A stretch of DNA of 64,000 bases, taken from the NCBI GenBank assembly GCA_023091735.1, contig JALKBU010000072.1:29931-93930 (forward strand), read 5' to 3'. This DNA comes from Trichomonas tenax (lineage: Eukaryota > Parabasalia > Trichomonadida > Trichomonadidae). Under the pieces are notes generated by a model. It did no database searches. It had not been told where the DNA came from and saw only the letters and a list, made by a program, of their open reading frames with translations. The translations under genes were made by a program, and so were the position numbers. Shown piece after piece: positions 41,734 to 52,588 of the stretch; position 1 is the stretch's first letter; the number at the start of each line of letters is the position of its first letter.

Positions 41734-43155
41734 TCACTCAGAAAATTCATCATCTTCTAGGAGATCACCTGAACTATGCTGTTCTTTGTTAAACTCTGAG
41801 TGATCCTCACTATAAAGATGTGGATCACTCAGATACTCCATTGCATCGGCCCTTCGCTTGGGATATCTGACACACTACTGTCACTATCACTAACATAAAT
41901 AGGTTCTTTATCTAATGGAACAGTTTTACTGTTTGCTATCTGGTTTGGATTATCTGTAGTAGATGCTTTTCGAGGTCCTCCTCGACCTCTTGGTTGAATG
42001 GGCGCAGTTAATTGAGAGTGATAATTTGCTCAGTGTGTTCCTGAGATTGGTTCTATTCTAAGGATTGTGAATCGTTCGTAACTCAACCACTAAAGGTATT
42101 TAATACGCCATTTAGCAAATCTTGGGGTCATCCAAGGCAATTTAGATTGTTTTGCAATTTTTGTCCATTTGTTTTCACGCTTGAAATCGGTATATATTCT
42201 TAGCAGAAATATATCTTCTTCAGGTGTTATAACATGAGGAATAGTAAAGTTATTAAGGTCGCCACGCTTCTGGACAATTCCATTTAGCCTTCTTTTTTTC
42301 AGCAATTGTTTGTTCATCATCTTCTTCAGACCCCGGGAAGAAATCATTGTGATTTTGTGATTGTTGAATGAGCTCTCGATAATGTTGTTCAAACTCATTA
42401 TGATCATCAGCTAGTGCTTGATTTCATTCCTGAATCAGAACTTTATCGGTTTCTTTTAATCTCTCTTCGATGTTTGGATGTCTTCTACTTTGGGTTCGGT
42501 GGAGAATTGGTTCAATTTCCCTTCTTTCATGTCGAAGTTGAATCTCGCTTGATCTTGCATCAATTTCATCTTGTGTTCTATTTGTTTTATCAACATGTGT
42601 TGCCTCCATGATATTCTCTTCTAGTGGTGCTTCTAATGTGAAAACGGGACCTGAGGAGGTACTGCGATTCAATTCAAGTTGCTCTAATAAAGATTGCAAA
42701 CAACAATGCCAATCTTCTTGTGTATCAACACTATGTGTATCTTCATAGATGATGCGGATTTTTGGTAAATGTGGATTCTGTTCATTAAAACATAATAAAT
42801 ACTTAAGATCATCTTCTGTTAGTTCTTCTGAGAGTGGAAACATTTCATAATATTCTTCTGGGAGATGCTTTGGAACATACCAATAATAATCTCTTGCTTG
42901 CTGAGACTTCGTTTCAATAAGCTTTGAACATAGTTCCGGATTTTCAAGATTACAATCAAATGGAACACAGAAAGCTTCAAAGTTATGAGGCAGCTCAATT
43001 TAATTTTGGTATAAATGATCAAGTTTGGACGTTATAATTCGCATAACAACCATTCTTTCCTGTAAGCGCTGCTCATCATCTCCCTCGATTGGATTCGGAA
43101 GAGCAAAATCCTGTGAGGGTTTGAAACAATGATAGTCAACATAAGTGAGATTCAT
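41734..43155 (-). pseudogene. Transposon gene 2: Myb/SANT and AT-hook protein, broken
   Basis: Reading starts at ATG 43155 (MNLTYVDYHCFKPSQDF) and runs with a TAA at 43000-43002 and a TGA at 42424-42426. It then shifts frame into a Myb/SANT-like segment (TPEEDIFLLRIYTDFKRE, KWTKIAKQ, then RFAKWRIKYL; about 42250-42093). After further stops comes an AT-hook-like PRGRGGPRK (about 41980) and, in another frame, an acidic end (LEDDEFSE) at 41734. Myb-like and AT-hook modules bind DNA, so the intact ancestor probably bound the element ends or helped regulate it. PIF/Harbinger elements carry an accessory Myb-like protein; finding one beside a Tc1-type transposase is unusual. Confidence 0.65.
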
Positions 43156-43183
43156 CTGAAAGTGGTTCTTTTGCTTCTTTGAA

Positions 43184-45170
43184 CTACTTATATATAATCA
43201 TTACTTGCTGAGCAGTTGGTTTTGTTTTCATCATAAAATATTCATCTTCATTATCATTACTTTCTTGAATGGACCAATGTTGGCGATAATTCTTCATTCC
43301 TTTAAATGCTACAAATTTCTTTTTTGAATTCATAAAAACATCTCGAGGAGGAGGAAATGGTTGTGATTTGGCTAACATTACATGAGCTTCTTGAAGATAG
43401 TTGTTGATTGAGTCCATCATCAAATTTATTTCTTCAATGTTATGCCAAACTTGATTTAAATTTTGTTGGGTTCGAATCATGAAGTTTCTAATGTCATGTA
43501 TAAAATGATTGACTGATTCAGACACAATATTAAAATGCAGAACAGATGGTTTAGCGTCAACAACTCAGCGTTGAATTTCAATAAACTCGAGTTTCAGCTG
43601 ATTGATAGCCTGATCGAATGCATCGTGGTGATCGACAATTTCCTTAAAAGCTTGATTTAATTCATGGAGAGTTTGATTCGTACTATCAGAAGATTGTTGA
43701 AGCTCTTTTCGTGCTTCCTCAGTTTGCATGATAATTAAGACTTTTTGTTTTTCAGCATCTATTATTTTGCTTCTTGTTTCTTCTATATTCGCATTGCATT
43801 CCTCAATTACAGTATTAAGTTCATTAAGTGCATTTTCTGATTCGTGGAGGATTTGATGAGATTGATGGATTCTAAAGCTTCTCCAACTTGTTCACGAGCT
43901 TTATCTTTAAAATTTAATGCTTCGTCATATTTCTGCTGAATATTCTTCTGCAAGATTTCAGCATCTTGTATTTTTAATAATGAATGTGATGTATGACGAG
44001 AATTTGGAGTGTTTTCATATTCTTTGATGGCATCTTCAATTCTGCTCTTGCTGCCATCAACAAGAGGAGCTATTGCATCGATATTTTCGGTAACATCTTT
44101 GCAGCCATCTTGCATCAACTTGGTTGGTCGTGTAATTCATTTATCTTCTGATTAGCTTGATCAACAATTTTAATTGTATCTTGGATTCGTTGTGCTGTTT
44201 GTTCAATAAGATGTTTTATTTCTTCTTCGGTATGAGATTTGAGGAGATTTTTGATATCAATTTCTTCTCGCAAGAGTTCGTCGGCACGTGCTTTATTTCT
44301 CAATAAATCGTTGATTGGACCGCCATTGCGACTAACACATAGTTTCAATCTACGATGTACACTCTTAATGAGTTTGTTAATAGTTTCATATGAAATATGT
44401 TGCCAAATGAAATTTACTCTCTTCAAAAGTTCTTCAGCTGAATAAACAGGCATTCTGTAAAGTTTTAATCTTCGTTTAATCATTGCCCATAACATCTCGA
44501 TTGGATTCAAATCTGATGAATTTGGAGGCCATCCATGAACCATGTTTGCTTTGCTCAAAACATACTCCATGCTGAAATTTGTGGTATGAGATGGAGCTCC
44601 ATCTTGCATGAAGAAGTTACGCCGTGGCCCATTCAGTTCATCGCAGGCTGGAAAAACATTAGACTTATCAAGATTTTCAACATACTTCTTGGAATTTTGT
44701 TTTCCATTGACAAGCACGAGATCAGATTTATAATTGTATCCAATTGCTCCAAATACCATTATTTTAATGTTTTTATCGGTTCTGTGGAAAATAGATGCAG
44801 GATGAGACAAATTTTTTTCTGAACCATCCTCTTTTGGAGTCTGGTCTCCCAGATATAATGCATTCATCACTATAAATATTATCATCAAGAACTGATGGAT
44901 CTCTTTTCAGTAAATCAAGAGCAAAATTTTAATCATATTAGACAATTGTCTTCGAAGACCGATTTTTACGTTAGATATTCCTTTTCGAGTTCGAACTCTT
45001 GCAACCGTAGATCTACTGCAATGGCAGTGTTCCACAATATAGGCAACAGTCTTGCCCTTTCTTATTTGCTCTTCGATCTCGTAATCCAAAGAATTTTGAG
45101 TTCCTTTACGCTTCCGATTCGTAATGAATTGCAAACTTCTCAAAAATTGTGATGGTACTCCCTTTCGCAC
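43184..45170 (-). pseudogene. Tc1-type transposase with coiled-coil tail, broken
   Basis: The N-terminal frame holds a helix-turn-helix (IRKGKTVAYIVEHCHCSRST). The first catalytic Asp is in IYSDEC (about 44840, in a frame reached by single-base changes near 44935 and 44820). The second is in MQDGAPSH and the Glu in DLNPIEMLWAMIKRRL, with 34 residues between them: DD34E, the Tc1 class. After the DDE domain a coiled-coil region of over 300 residues continues through a frameshift near 44115, another near 43860 and a TGA at 43565-43567, ending at 43184. Tc1 transposases normally end soon after the DDE domain. No ATG is visible at the 5' end, where the frame runs into the terminal repeat. Confidence 0.8.
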
Positions 45171-45172
45171 AT

Positions 45173-45691
45173 CACAAAAATTTTTGAGATGTTCATATTT
45201 TGTAGTTAAATTTTTTTGACATTCAAGATAATTTCAAATTTGTTTTATTTCATCATCTGATTAATATTCCAATGACAAGATGAGATCTAATAAAATAAGG
45301 ATTTTTCTCAAGAATTAATGAGTTGAAGCTCACTGTTTCATCAAATGAATTTCAGAAAAGAAAGTTAATTAAAATGATATTGAAGAAGATATTTCAGAAT
45401 AATGATGATAACTGTGATATGTATTCCTAACATATTGTATAAATACAAAATAACAAGGCTGGAAACAATAGAAATAAAAATCTATCAGATCATTCTTCGA
45501 AAATGTTAAAATTGCAAAAAAAAAAAAATCGATGAGAATGTTCACATTGGGGCCAGCAATCCAAAACGAAACAAGAGCTTTCATAACCAAATAACAAGGC
45601 CACGTCAATTTGCCAAAAAACATCAATTAACAGCTTTTGACATGTCATTTGCCAAGAAAAATAATTCTTTCCAAAAATTTATTTTTCGATT
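45173..45691. other. Noncoding region before the BEACH-like gene
   Basis: 519 bp. TGACATGTCATTTGCC occurs at about 45637, some 55 bp before the coding frame. A T/A homopolymer is at about 45520. No gene seen. Confidence 0.5.
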
Positions 45692-48600
45692 TTGGAATCA
45701 ACAGAAACTTCAACTCCCGAAACCAAACCTGTTGAAGAGTCCAGCTTCGACGTGACGAAGCTGCAGGAGCTCTTTGAGCAGTATTATATGAATGAGATCA
45801 ATACATTCACTCTCAGCGAAGATTTAAATTCTATTAACACCGAGAGACAGCTTTTAACAGAAAATATCATCCTCACGCGCGACAAATCACTCATAGACTC
45901 GTGTTTATCCAAATTATCGACGAATTGGCAATTATTAACAGAATTCATTATATTAGGATTAAATTTATTCACAAACAACTCTATTCCCGTATATATTGAC
46001 TGGATGGTATCGACAGTCAAAACGTTACAAAGTTTGTATCTGCAAAGTCCTGAAAATGAAATTATTTCATTTCGATTTAAATCGATATTACTCTTTGCTC
46101 TTGCTGCTATATGCGCCGATTCACAGGATCCCGAGCCTCATTTGTACTCTTCGGAAAATTATAATGAAATAATTTTAATATTGCTTCAACAGAACAATTT
46201 GGAAATTTCGCTGTTGAACAAATTGGTTTTCAAGTCCATCAATGTTCCAAATTATGATATTCTAAAGTTTATTAAGTTATCCTGTAATTCAATTCAGAAA
46301 TCGAACGATATCGCTCTCACATATTCCATCGGGTACTTTCTACGTTTCATGTTTTATTACAAACCTGCGTTTATTGATGCTGCACACACAATATTTAAGT
46401 ATTATCTTCCGATTTGCTCAAAATCTCATAATAAAGAGATTGCAGAGAATCTATTCACACTGCTAAGGTTCGCTTTAACGGAATTACCTGATTACACGAT
46501 TTCATATTCGGAAAATGAAGTTTTTTCAAAAATATTTCCAAAATATTTAAATCCTGAAAAGATTTTCACACTTATTAACGGCACAACTGTTATGAAAGAG
46601 CAATATAACAATGTGTACATCAAAAATGCTTCAGTTATCACTTTGATTTTTTCATTTTGTACACAAAAAAATTTAGTTAATTCATTGATAAAGTTTTCTA
46701 CAATCAATGCCAACAAAATCATTGAGTCAGGGTTATGCCATATTATATTGCGCATGGCACAATCTCCTGATCAAGTAATCACATATAATGGATGTGAAAT
46801 ATATCCCATCAAATCGGAGATACTCATTAACAGCATTTATCCCATGTTCTTTAGCATCACTTCGGAGAACTCCACACTTCAAATTGCAGAAGAATTCATC
46901 AAACTTGTATTGCCAGAAAAAATATATCCAAATTACGATGTAACATCAACAGTATTCATCGAAAATCTTAGAAGAACAAGTATTATCAAATTCCCTGTTA
47001 TCTCGCCGTTGAAGCAAAAAACACATCTTGTTTTTGAAGGATGCCACTATAACGATACACTTGCGAATGGTTTGGGCATTGCTTTCTGGATAAAATTCGA
47101 TGATGCACTTCATAATTATTTATCAGATCTCACTTTTGATCTTTTCGAAATATTAGTTGGAAATGATCAATTCATTCGCGTTTTCTTCAACAAAAATGCC
47201 ATATCAGTTAAAGTCACTCAGGTTACAAAAATATTAACTTTCAACATGTATGAAGATATCAAATACGGAAATTGGACATTAATTTGTTTGCAATTTAAGA
47301 AAGTCGAAGATAAGTTCAAAATATTTTGTTCTATCGGCAAAGAAAAGTCAAGCACCATTGCAATTATTGGAGAAGACCTGAAAAACGAACCAATGACATT
47401 CAGAATCAAAAATGACGAAAAACCGAATTTGTCGGATTTCGTTATTGAAAATTTGGTACAAATGACAAATATCATGTTTCATCAATGCGTAATTCCTCAA
47501 GGAGACCACATACTTGCTGAAAAGGTTGGCATTAATGAACAATTCTGCAAGCATCAGCCTTTCTTCTGCTTCCCAGAATACACAACAAGACATATGAATC
47601 TGATGCAAATGACTCACGTTGATCCCGAAATTTTGAAACCTTCACCAAAGTCTTTGTATAATATGGTAAGGAATTTCCCTACAGAAAGGCTTATTTCACT
47701 ATTAACAAAAGCCGAAAAAACAGATACAGTATTGCAGATTTTCTGTAGATTCGTTGAAGATATTTACGATCTCAAACAAGAAAATTTCGACATTATTATA
47801 TCACTGTTTGGCAATTTAACAATCAATGTTTACAAAAGTTTGTATCACATGTCTTCAATTTTCCCAAATCCTATTTGCGAATCTTTCATTTCATCAGTTT
47901 TATTCAATCACTCATTATTAGTGAAAAGCAGTAATGAGAATCTTGAAAAAATTTTAGTGTTTATTCATCGCAAAGTTGTTCCGCAATTTATTGATATATT
48001 CACGTCCAAGGGATTCTTTAGACATCTTGTCACCATTATAAGAGCATTCTATTATTATTCTGCCGAAGGACAAGAAACAGTTGAAAGAAATCCTCAACTT
48101 GACATCAATAAAGCTCTCCAAATTATCACCGCACTTCTTGTCGAATTATATCAAGTTATCAATGACAAAGATGATGGAATCATTTCTGTTCTTGAAAGTG
48201 CAGTTTCATGCAAAGATGCAACACTCATTTCTTTCTTCTTGAATTTAGCCTGTCAATTATTCGAATTCGCACCAAAGAGCAATGAGTATGTTAAGTATTT
48301 GCACAGTGTCAACTTCACTCAATACCGTGAATTGTTGTCACCTCTTCTCAGAGTTTTCTATATATGCAGCGCACAAAACTTCTACACTCGCTCTCAAGTT
48401 CTCGCTTATCAGTTACCAATTTCTTTCTCTTGCGAGATGTTTATTGATGATGTTCGTCAATTCCCGGTTTTATATACTTTGGCAACACTCATCTCATTGA
48501 AAGGTGATTCAACAATTCGGCGTGAAATATCAGAGATCGTCAATAAGATTTCAGAAAAAAGTGATACAGTGAGAATGATCAAAGGACTTGAATTTTGGCA

Positions 48601-51070
48601 GCTCTGGCCATGTATTTTTGCATTAGTCAGTCAGGGAATGGAACAAACAGATATGATTTATTTCATTGCAAAAGTTATAATATTCGAGTTTAATTTATTA
48701 GATTTGGATCAAACATTGTCATTAATTGATCTTTTGGGCCTCAGAATGAACGTTGATGCACAAAACGTTAAAAGTTTATTGGTTAAAATCATTATAGATC
48801 AAATAGTTATGAACAAAGAAGAAATTCAACACATTCCCAAAATTTGGATCAGAGCAATAATTGCGATTTTCTTCCAATGGAGAAGGAATCCATTATCAGA
48901 AACAATGAGGAACACAATTGCAAATTCGCCTTTTGCCGATTCAGTCAGTGCTGTTGTTGCTGACAAAGAAAATATTATCAAAACATATCACGATCTTAAG
49001 AACTTAAAGTTTGACCCCACAAGAAACTATTTGGCATTTGCAATTTGCAACAGTGATCAAATGAATCAGTACTCATATAATCTTCTTTCTTCTCTTTTCA
49101 TTTCCCAGATCACGAGCATGAAGAAGCAATTGAAATACTACAGCTTTGTTGAAATATTATACAAGTACGTCAAAACTAATAACAAAGAAGCTTGGGTACA
49201 AATGAATTCCTATTTGTTATCCAATCTTCCAAAAATCAAAGAAGAGCTTGAAATGTTGACAACTCCAGAAATACAGATGTCTTCAATGAGACTGAACTCT
49301 TTTGTTAATGGTTTAGGTAATCAATTACACAATGTCAGCAAGAAACACAAAATGGAGAGTGACGACTTGAAGCAGTTATACAAACAATTATTAAAAGTCA
49401 AAACAAGCAACGATAAACAACTTTTGTATGCATTACATCAATCCAATGACAAAGAACCACAATGGGTCAAGAGAAACTTCATTTCAACAAACTTGGTTTC
49501 GAACAAACTGAGAAGATACGAAAAGATCACTGAACAACAACCAATAATTAGAAATTCTCTTCCGTCATTATGTCAACTCAAAGCAAAGTTCTATAAAGAT
49601 GGAAACACTTGCATTGACTGTGAAGGAACACTATTCGAAAATGAATTTTTGTTCGAAGCAGTAAAGTTCAAGAAATCACTCATGTTCAACCAAATTCGAA
49701 TGACATTTTTATCAGGAAGGAGTGGATTGAGTTTCATTATGAAGAATGGAAAAATGTATTTAGCCATCTTCCATCAAGAAGATTTATATGATCAAATGAT
49801 AACAAAGCTTTCACTCCCAATATTCAAGATTGGAAGTGACCAAGCTCAGCTATTCGCCGAATCCATCAAAAGCAGTGTTACATTCATAACATTTTATCAG
49901 TTTGTTAATGGAAGCACATTCGCTCTCAATACATTGTATCCAAAATATCAATTCAACAGATTTGAAAATGATCAATACAAAGCGTACAATTCATTTGATG
50001 AAATCAAAGAAAAGTACAAAATTGATCCTGCAGAATTTCCAAATATCCAAAAATATGGAGAATTTTCACATGAAATTTTATGTTCTCCTGAAACAATTTC
50101 TCCTTCTTTCCCTCCAACAGTCAGCTTTGAACTTAGATCTGCAATGGAAAATGTAATAGGTGCAATAAATGTTCACGAATGGGTCCAGAATTTAATAAAT
50201 CATGTTGTTCCTGTAATGACTCCAAAGAAGTTATCTGAGATTGTCAATCTTTCTATACGATACACAAAGAACTGTGCTGCAGCTTATTATAATCCTAACA
50301 CAAAATCTGTCCTTCTCATTCAAGATGAAAACAGAACATTCATTGGCCAAATAATCAATAAATCCATTACTGTCTCTAAACTTGAAAATTGTTCATTATC
50401 TCCTTTATCGAAAGTTATTGTTGCTGGAAATTCATTTATTGTCATAAATAATGATTCATTATCAATGACAATTCTTCCAGAAAATGAAACAAAAAATATT
50501 TTGAATCATTTATCCCAAGTAATATATCAAAATATATTAGTTGAAGGTTACATGGATGGAATGATCAAAATCCATGATATCGACAATATCAAGACAATTA
50601 ATGTCTATTCTAGAATCATAAGTATGTCAGTAGACCCTAATTACGACAGTTTAGTTGTTTCAATGACCAACAAACAGCTTTTGTTCTATAACATTTCTGA
50701 TTGCAGTTTTGTCAATCTTCACCAGTCAGATAATATATATACAAATATATTATGCTTGAAATCAATTGGAAATGTTGCTGCTTTCAAGGAAAATCAATTG
50801 GATATATTCTCTGTTAACGGTTTCCTTCAGTTCTCCATTAATCTCAACTTCAGCGTCAAATATTGGATCACGGTGCAAATTCATGGCATGGATCATTTGT
50901 TTGTTGTATCTGATAGTGGCTGCATTTATGATATTCACGTACAGCCTAATGCGGAGCCTGAAATGATTTATAAATCGAACTCGCAGATTGTTGACTTCAA
51001 ATATGATGATTCTGTTGTCGCTTTATGCATATTGCATCATAAGGAAGTCGTCTTTATTCCTATTAATTAA
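45692..51070 (+). CDS. BEACH-family-like scaffold, start codon uncertain
   Basis: A single 1792-codon frame encodes a large helical-repeat protein. It has a ConA/LamG-like segment at about 445-570 (GLGIAFWIKFDDALHNYLSD, NWTLICLQFKKVEDKFKIFC), further helical repeats to about 1250, a PH-like stretch (about 1290-1440) and a WD-like beta-propeller at about 1510-1790. This order is that of neurobeachin/LYST-type proteins, which organise membrane traffic. The BEACH domain itself (about 280 residues) seems reduced to a remnant of about 90 residues around YKIDPAEFP and INVHEWVQNLI. The frame begins with TTG GAA TCA; an in-frame TAA is 30 nt upstream and there is no ATG before codon 33 (45788). Either ATG mutated to TTG, or translation starts at 45788. 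Confidence 0.7.
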   Translation: MESTETSTPETKPVEESSFDVTKLQELFEQYYMNEINTFTLSEDLNSINTERQLLTENIILTRDKSLIDSCLSKLSTNWQLLTEFIILGLNLFTNNSIPVYIDWMVSTVKTLQSLYLQSPENEIISFRFKSILLFALAAICADSQDPEPHLYSSENYNEIILILLQQNNLEISLLNKLVFKSINVPNYDILKFIKLSCNSIQKSNDIALTYSIGYFLRFMFYYKPAFIDAAHTIFKYYLPICSKSHNKEIAENLFTLLRFALTELPDYTISYSENEVFSKIFPKYLNPEKIFTLINGTTVMKEQYNNVYIKNASVITLIFSFCTQKNLVNSLIKFSTINANKIIESGLCHIILRMAQSPDQVITYNGCEIYPIKSEILINSIYPMFFSITSENSTLQIAEEFIKLVLPEKIYPNYDVTSTVFIENLRRTSIIKFPVISPLKQKTHLVFEGCHYNDTLANGLGIAFWIKFDDALHNYLSDLTFDLFEILVGNDQFIRVFFNKNAISVKVTQVTKILTFNMYEDIKYGNWTLICLQFKKVEDKFKIFCSIGKEKSSTIAIIGEDLKNEPMTFRIKNDEKPNLSDFVIENLVQMTNIMFHQCVIPQGDHILAEKVGINEQFCKHQPFFCFPEYTTRHMNLMQMTHVDPEILKPSPKSLYNMVRNFPTERLISLLTKAEKTDTVLQIFCRFVEDIYDLKQENFDIIISLFGNLTINVYKSLYHMSSIFPNPICESFISSVLFNHSLLVKSSNENLEKILVFIHRKVVPQFIDIFTSKGFFRHLVTIIRAFYYYSAEGQETVERNPQLDINKALQIITALLVELYQVINDKDDGIISVLESAVSCKDATLISFFLNLACQLFEFAPKSNEYVKYLHSVNFTQYRELLSPLLRVFYICSAQNFYTRSQVLAYQLPISFSCEMFIDDVRQFPVLYTLATLISLKGDSTIRREISEIVNKISEKSDTVRMIKGLEFWQLWPCIFALVSQGMEQTDMIYFIAKVIIFEFNLLDLDQTLSLIDLLGLRMNVDAQNVKSLLVKIIIDQIVMNKEEIQHIPKIWIRAIIAIFFQWRRNPLSETMRNTIANSPFADSVSAVVADKENIIKTYHDLKNLKFDPTRNYLAFAICNSDQMNQYSYNLLSSLFISQITSMKKQLKYYSFVEILYKYVKTNNKEAWVQMNSYLLSNLPKIKEELEMLTTPEIQMSSMRLNSFVNGLGNQLHNVSKKHKMESDDLKQLYKQLLKVKTSNDKQLLYALHQSNDKEPQWVKRNFISTNLVSNKLRRYEKITEQQPIIRNSLPSLCQLKAKFYKDGNTCIDCEGTLFENEFLFEAVKFKKSLMFNQIRMTFLSGRSGLSFIMKNGKMYLAIFHQEDLYDQMITKLSLPIFKIGSDQAQLFAESIKSSVTFITFYQFVNGSTFALNTLYPKYQFNRFENDQYKAYNSFDEIKEKYKIDPAEFPNIQKYGEFSHEILCSPETISPSFPPTVSFELRSAMENVIGAINVHEWVQNLINHVVPVMTPKKLSEIVNLSIRYTKNCAAAYYNPNTKSVLLIQDENRTFIGQIINKSITVSKLENCSLSPLSKVIVAGNSFIVINNDSLSMTILPENETKNILNHLSQVIYQNILVEGYMDGMIKIHDIDNIKTINVYSRIISMSVDPNYDSLVVSMTNKQLLFYNISDCSFVNLHQSDNIYTNILCLKSIGNVAAFKENQLDIFSVNGFLQFSINLNFSVKYWITVQIHGMDHLFVVSDSGCIYDIHVQPNAEPEMIYKSNSQIVDFKYDDSVVALCILHHKEVVFIPIN

Positions 51071-51146
51071 TTGTATAAATTTGTTTTGCGTTATTTTTTT
51101 AAATATATATTATTCTTTTTATACAATCAACAAACATTAAAATTTT

Positions 51147-51770
51147 TTAAACTTTTGGAGCAACTTCAGGATTAGGATTTTGACCATCTTGAGGTTGATT
51201 TCCTTCTTCAAGTGCCTTTTGTGCTGCTTCTTTCTCAGCTCTCTGCAATGCAGTGAGTTCGCGCTCGATAGAGAAAGTCGTCATATCTCCAACGATCTTT
51301 GCGAGCAGCGATTGCCTAAGTTCGTGCTCTTGGCTTTTGAGGATGAGCCACTCATTGTACACACGCTCTGTTGCTTTAATTCTATCTCGTTTTATCAAAA
51401 TGCCCATTGAAGAATACAAACTTTGTGTTCGACGAACTGTCGAAGAAATTCTTTCTTTTTGCTTTTCTATGTTCTCCTGGCGTATCATGGTCTGTAATTC
51501 TTCGGTCTTTTTCTGCATTTCAAAATTGTCGAGTTTTTTCCTTGTCGATCTTTCCTTTAATTCCTGCGATTTTGTGCCTTTTGGCGCATGGAATTTTCTT
51601 TTTGGAGGTTTGCTTGCCGGAAATTCGCTTTCTTTTGGCTTAATTTCATTATTTGGAGGTTTGTAGTGTTTGTTTAAGCTTTGATATTGATCATCGGGAA
51701 TTTCTTTAACCCTTATTTCCGTTATATGTTCTCGTATTAAATTTTTATGCCTCGGTGGTCCAAAACTCAT
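51147..51770 (-). CDS. Coiled-coil protein, function unknown
   Basis: The 207-residue product begins MSFGPPRHKNLIREHITEIR, has a Pro/Lys-rich segment (PPNNEIKPKESEFPASKPPK), a coiled coil at about 70-190 (DNFEMQKKTEELQTMIRQEN, SIERELTALQRAEKEAAQKA) and a polar tail. Short basic coiled-coil proteins of this style are frequent in axonemes, but I cannot name it. It converges on the BEACH-like gene with 76 bp between stops. The frame is intact. Confidence 0.8.
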   Translation of the reverse strand: MSFGPPRHKNLIREHITEIRVKEIPDDQYQSLNKHYKPPNNEIKPKESEFPASKPPKRKFHAPKGTKSQELKERSTRKKLDNFEMQKKTEELQTMIRQENIEKQKERISSTVRRTQSLYSSMGILIKRDRIKATERVYNEWLILKSQEHELRQSLLAKIVGDMTTFSIERELTALQRAEKEAAQKALEEGNQPQDGQNPNPEVAPKV

Positions 51771-51975
51771 TTATTCAAATTTCTTTTAACGTCTTTTTTG
51801 TAAATACTTTTTTTGTCATGTAGATTATATCAATGTCAGAAAAATATCCACTTTAGAAAAAGTTTCCTCTCTTTCTAATATTTACAGTGATTAGATCCTT
51901 TCCATTTATCACTTAGCTTATGTGGGCCATCGGAGGCCTCTGAAGGAAGTACCACATTTTGGAGCGATTTAAATT

Positions 51976-52073
51976 AATAAACTGTGAAGTTGATAATACA
52001 ATGATAAATATGTAATAATATAAACTGTGATGAATTGAATGATCCAGATTGCTGTAATAATATAAACTGTGAT
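51976..52073. repeat. Short direct repeats, about 21 bp
   Basis: TGTAATAATATAAACTGTGA plus T occurs at 52011-52031 and 52053-52073 (identical), with a partial third copy around 51976. The spacing between full copies is 42 bp. Confidence 0.6.
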
Positions 52074-52575
52074 AGTGCAATCATTTGAACTTAAGATTGA
52101 GTACAAAATTCTACAGCAATGACATGTGGTGTTTATCCAGTTTCCACAAATTTTCTTCAATGTAAGAAATTATGGATTCTTCTAAGGAATTCGTTGAATT
52201 GGAACTACAAGCTAAAGACCTAATATAGAAGCAGCTAAAAAACATATATTTTTTATATATAGCAAATCATTTAAATAATTGAACCAATGAAATATTGATT
52301 TCAAGCCTTTGCCGAAAGCATCAGAGATCATCGCCATTCCTCGATCATGGTTTGAAGAGATATTTGACTAAAATAGTAATAAATCTTTCGAATGCAACTT
52401 ATTGCACTATCATGCAAAATTTCGAACCTTGGTATGGGAAAGGATGTTGCATATGTAAACCACACAAATTAATCAACAGTTTATTTCAAATTTGCGATAT
52501 CATAAATGATTTTTAAGTACAATAAAAATGATATCCAAAACATAGCATTTCATGGCAATAAAAAATATTTTTTAT

Positions 52576-52588
52576 TCATTTTTAAAGA
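52576..52588 (+). promoter_or_regulatory. Inr-type initiator of the surface-protein gene
   Basis: TCATTTTTAAAGA immediately precedes the ATG; the A of TCA (52578) is 11 nt upstream of it. It fits the trichomonad Inr well and supports the ATG at 52589 as the start. Confidence 0.65.

Larger units (their letters stand above)
41381..45172 (-). mobile_element. Tc1-like (DD34E) DNA transposon, degenerate, 3.8 kb
   Basis: The element is bounded by about 20-bp terminal inverted repeats: ATGTTAAAAGGGAGTACCAC (41381-41400) and, reversed, GGTACTCCCTTTCGCACAT (45154-45172), with three or four mismatches. Inside are a broken DD34E transposase with a long coiled-coil tail and a second broken gene with Myb-like and AT-hook segments, both on the minus strand. 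A third, internal terminal-repeat copy lies at 41463-41481. No unambiguous TA duplication is visible. Several stops and frameshifts make it non-autonomous now. Confidence 0.75.
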
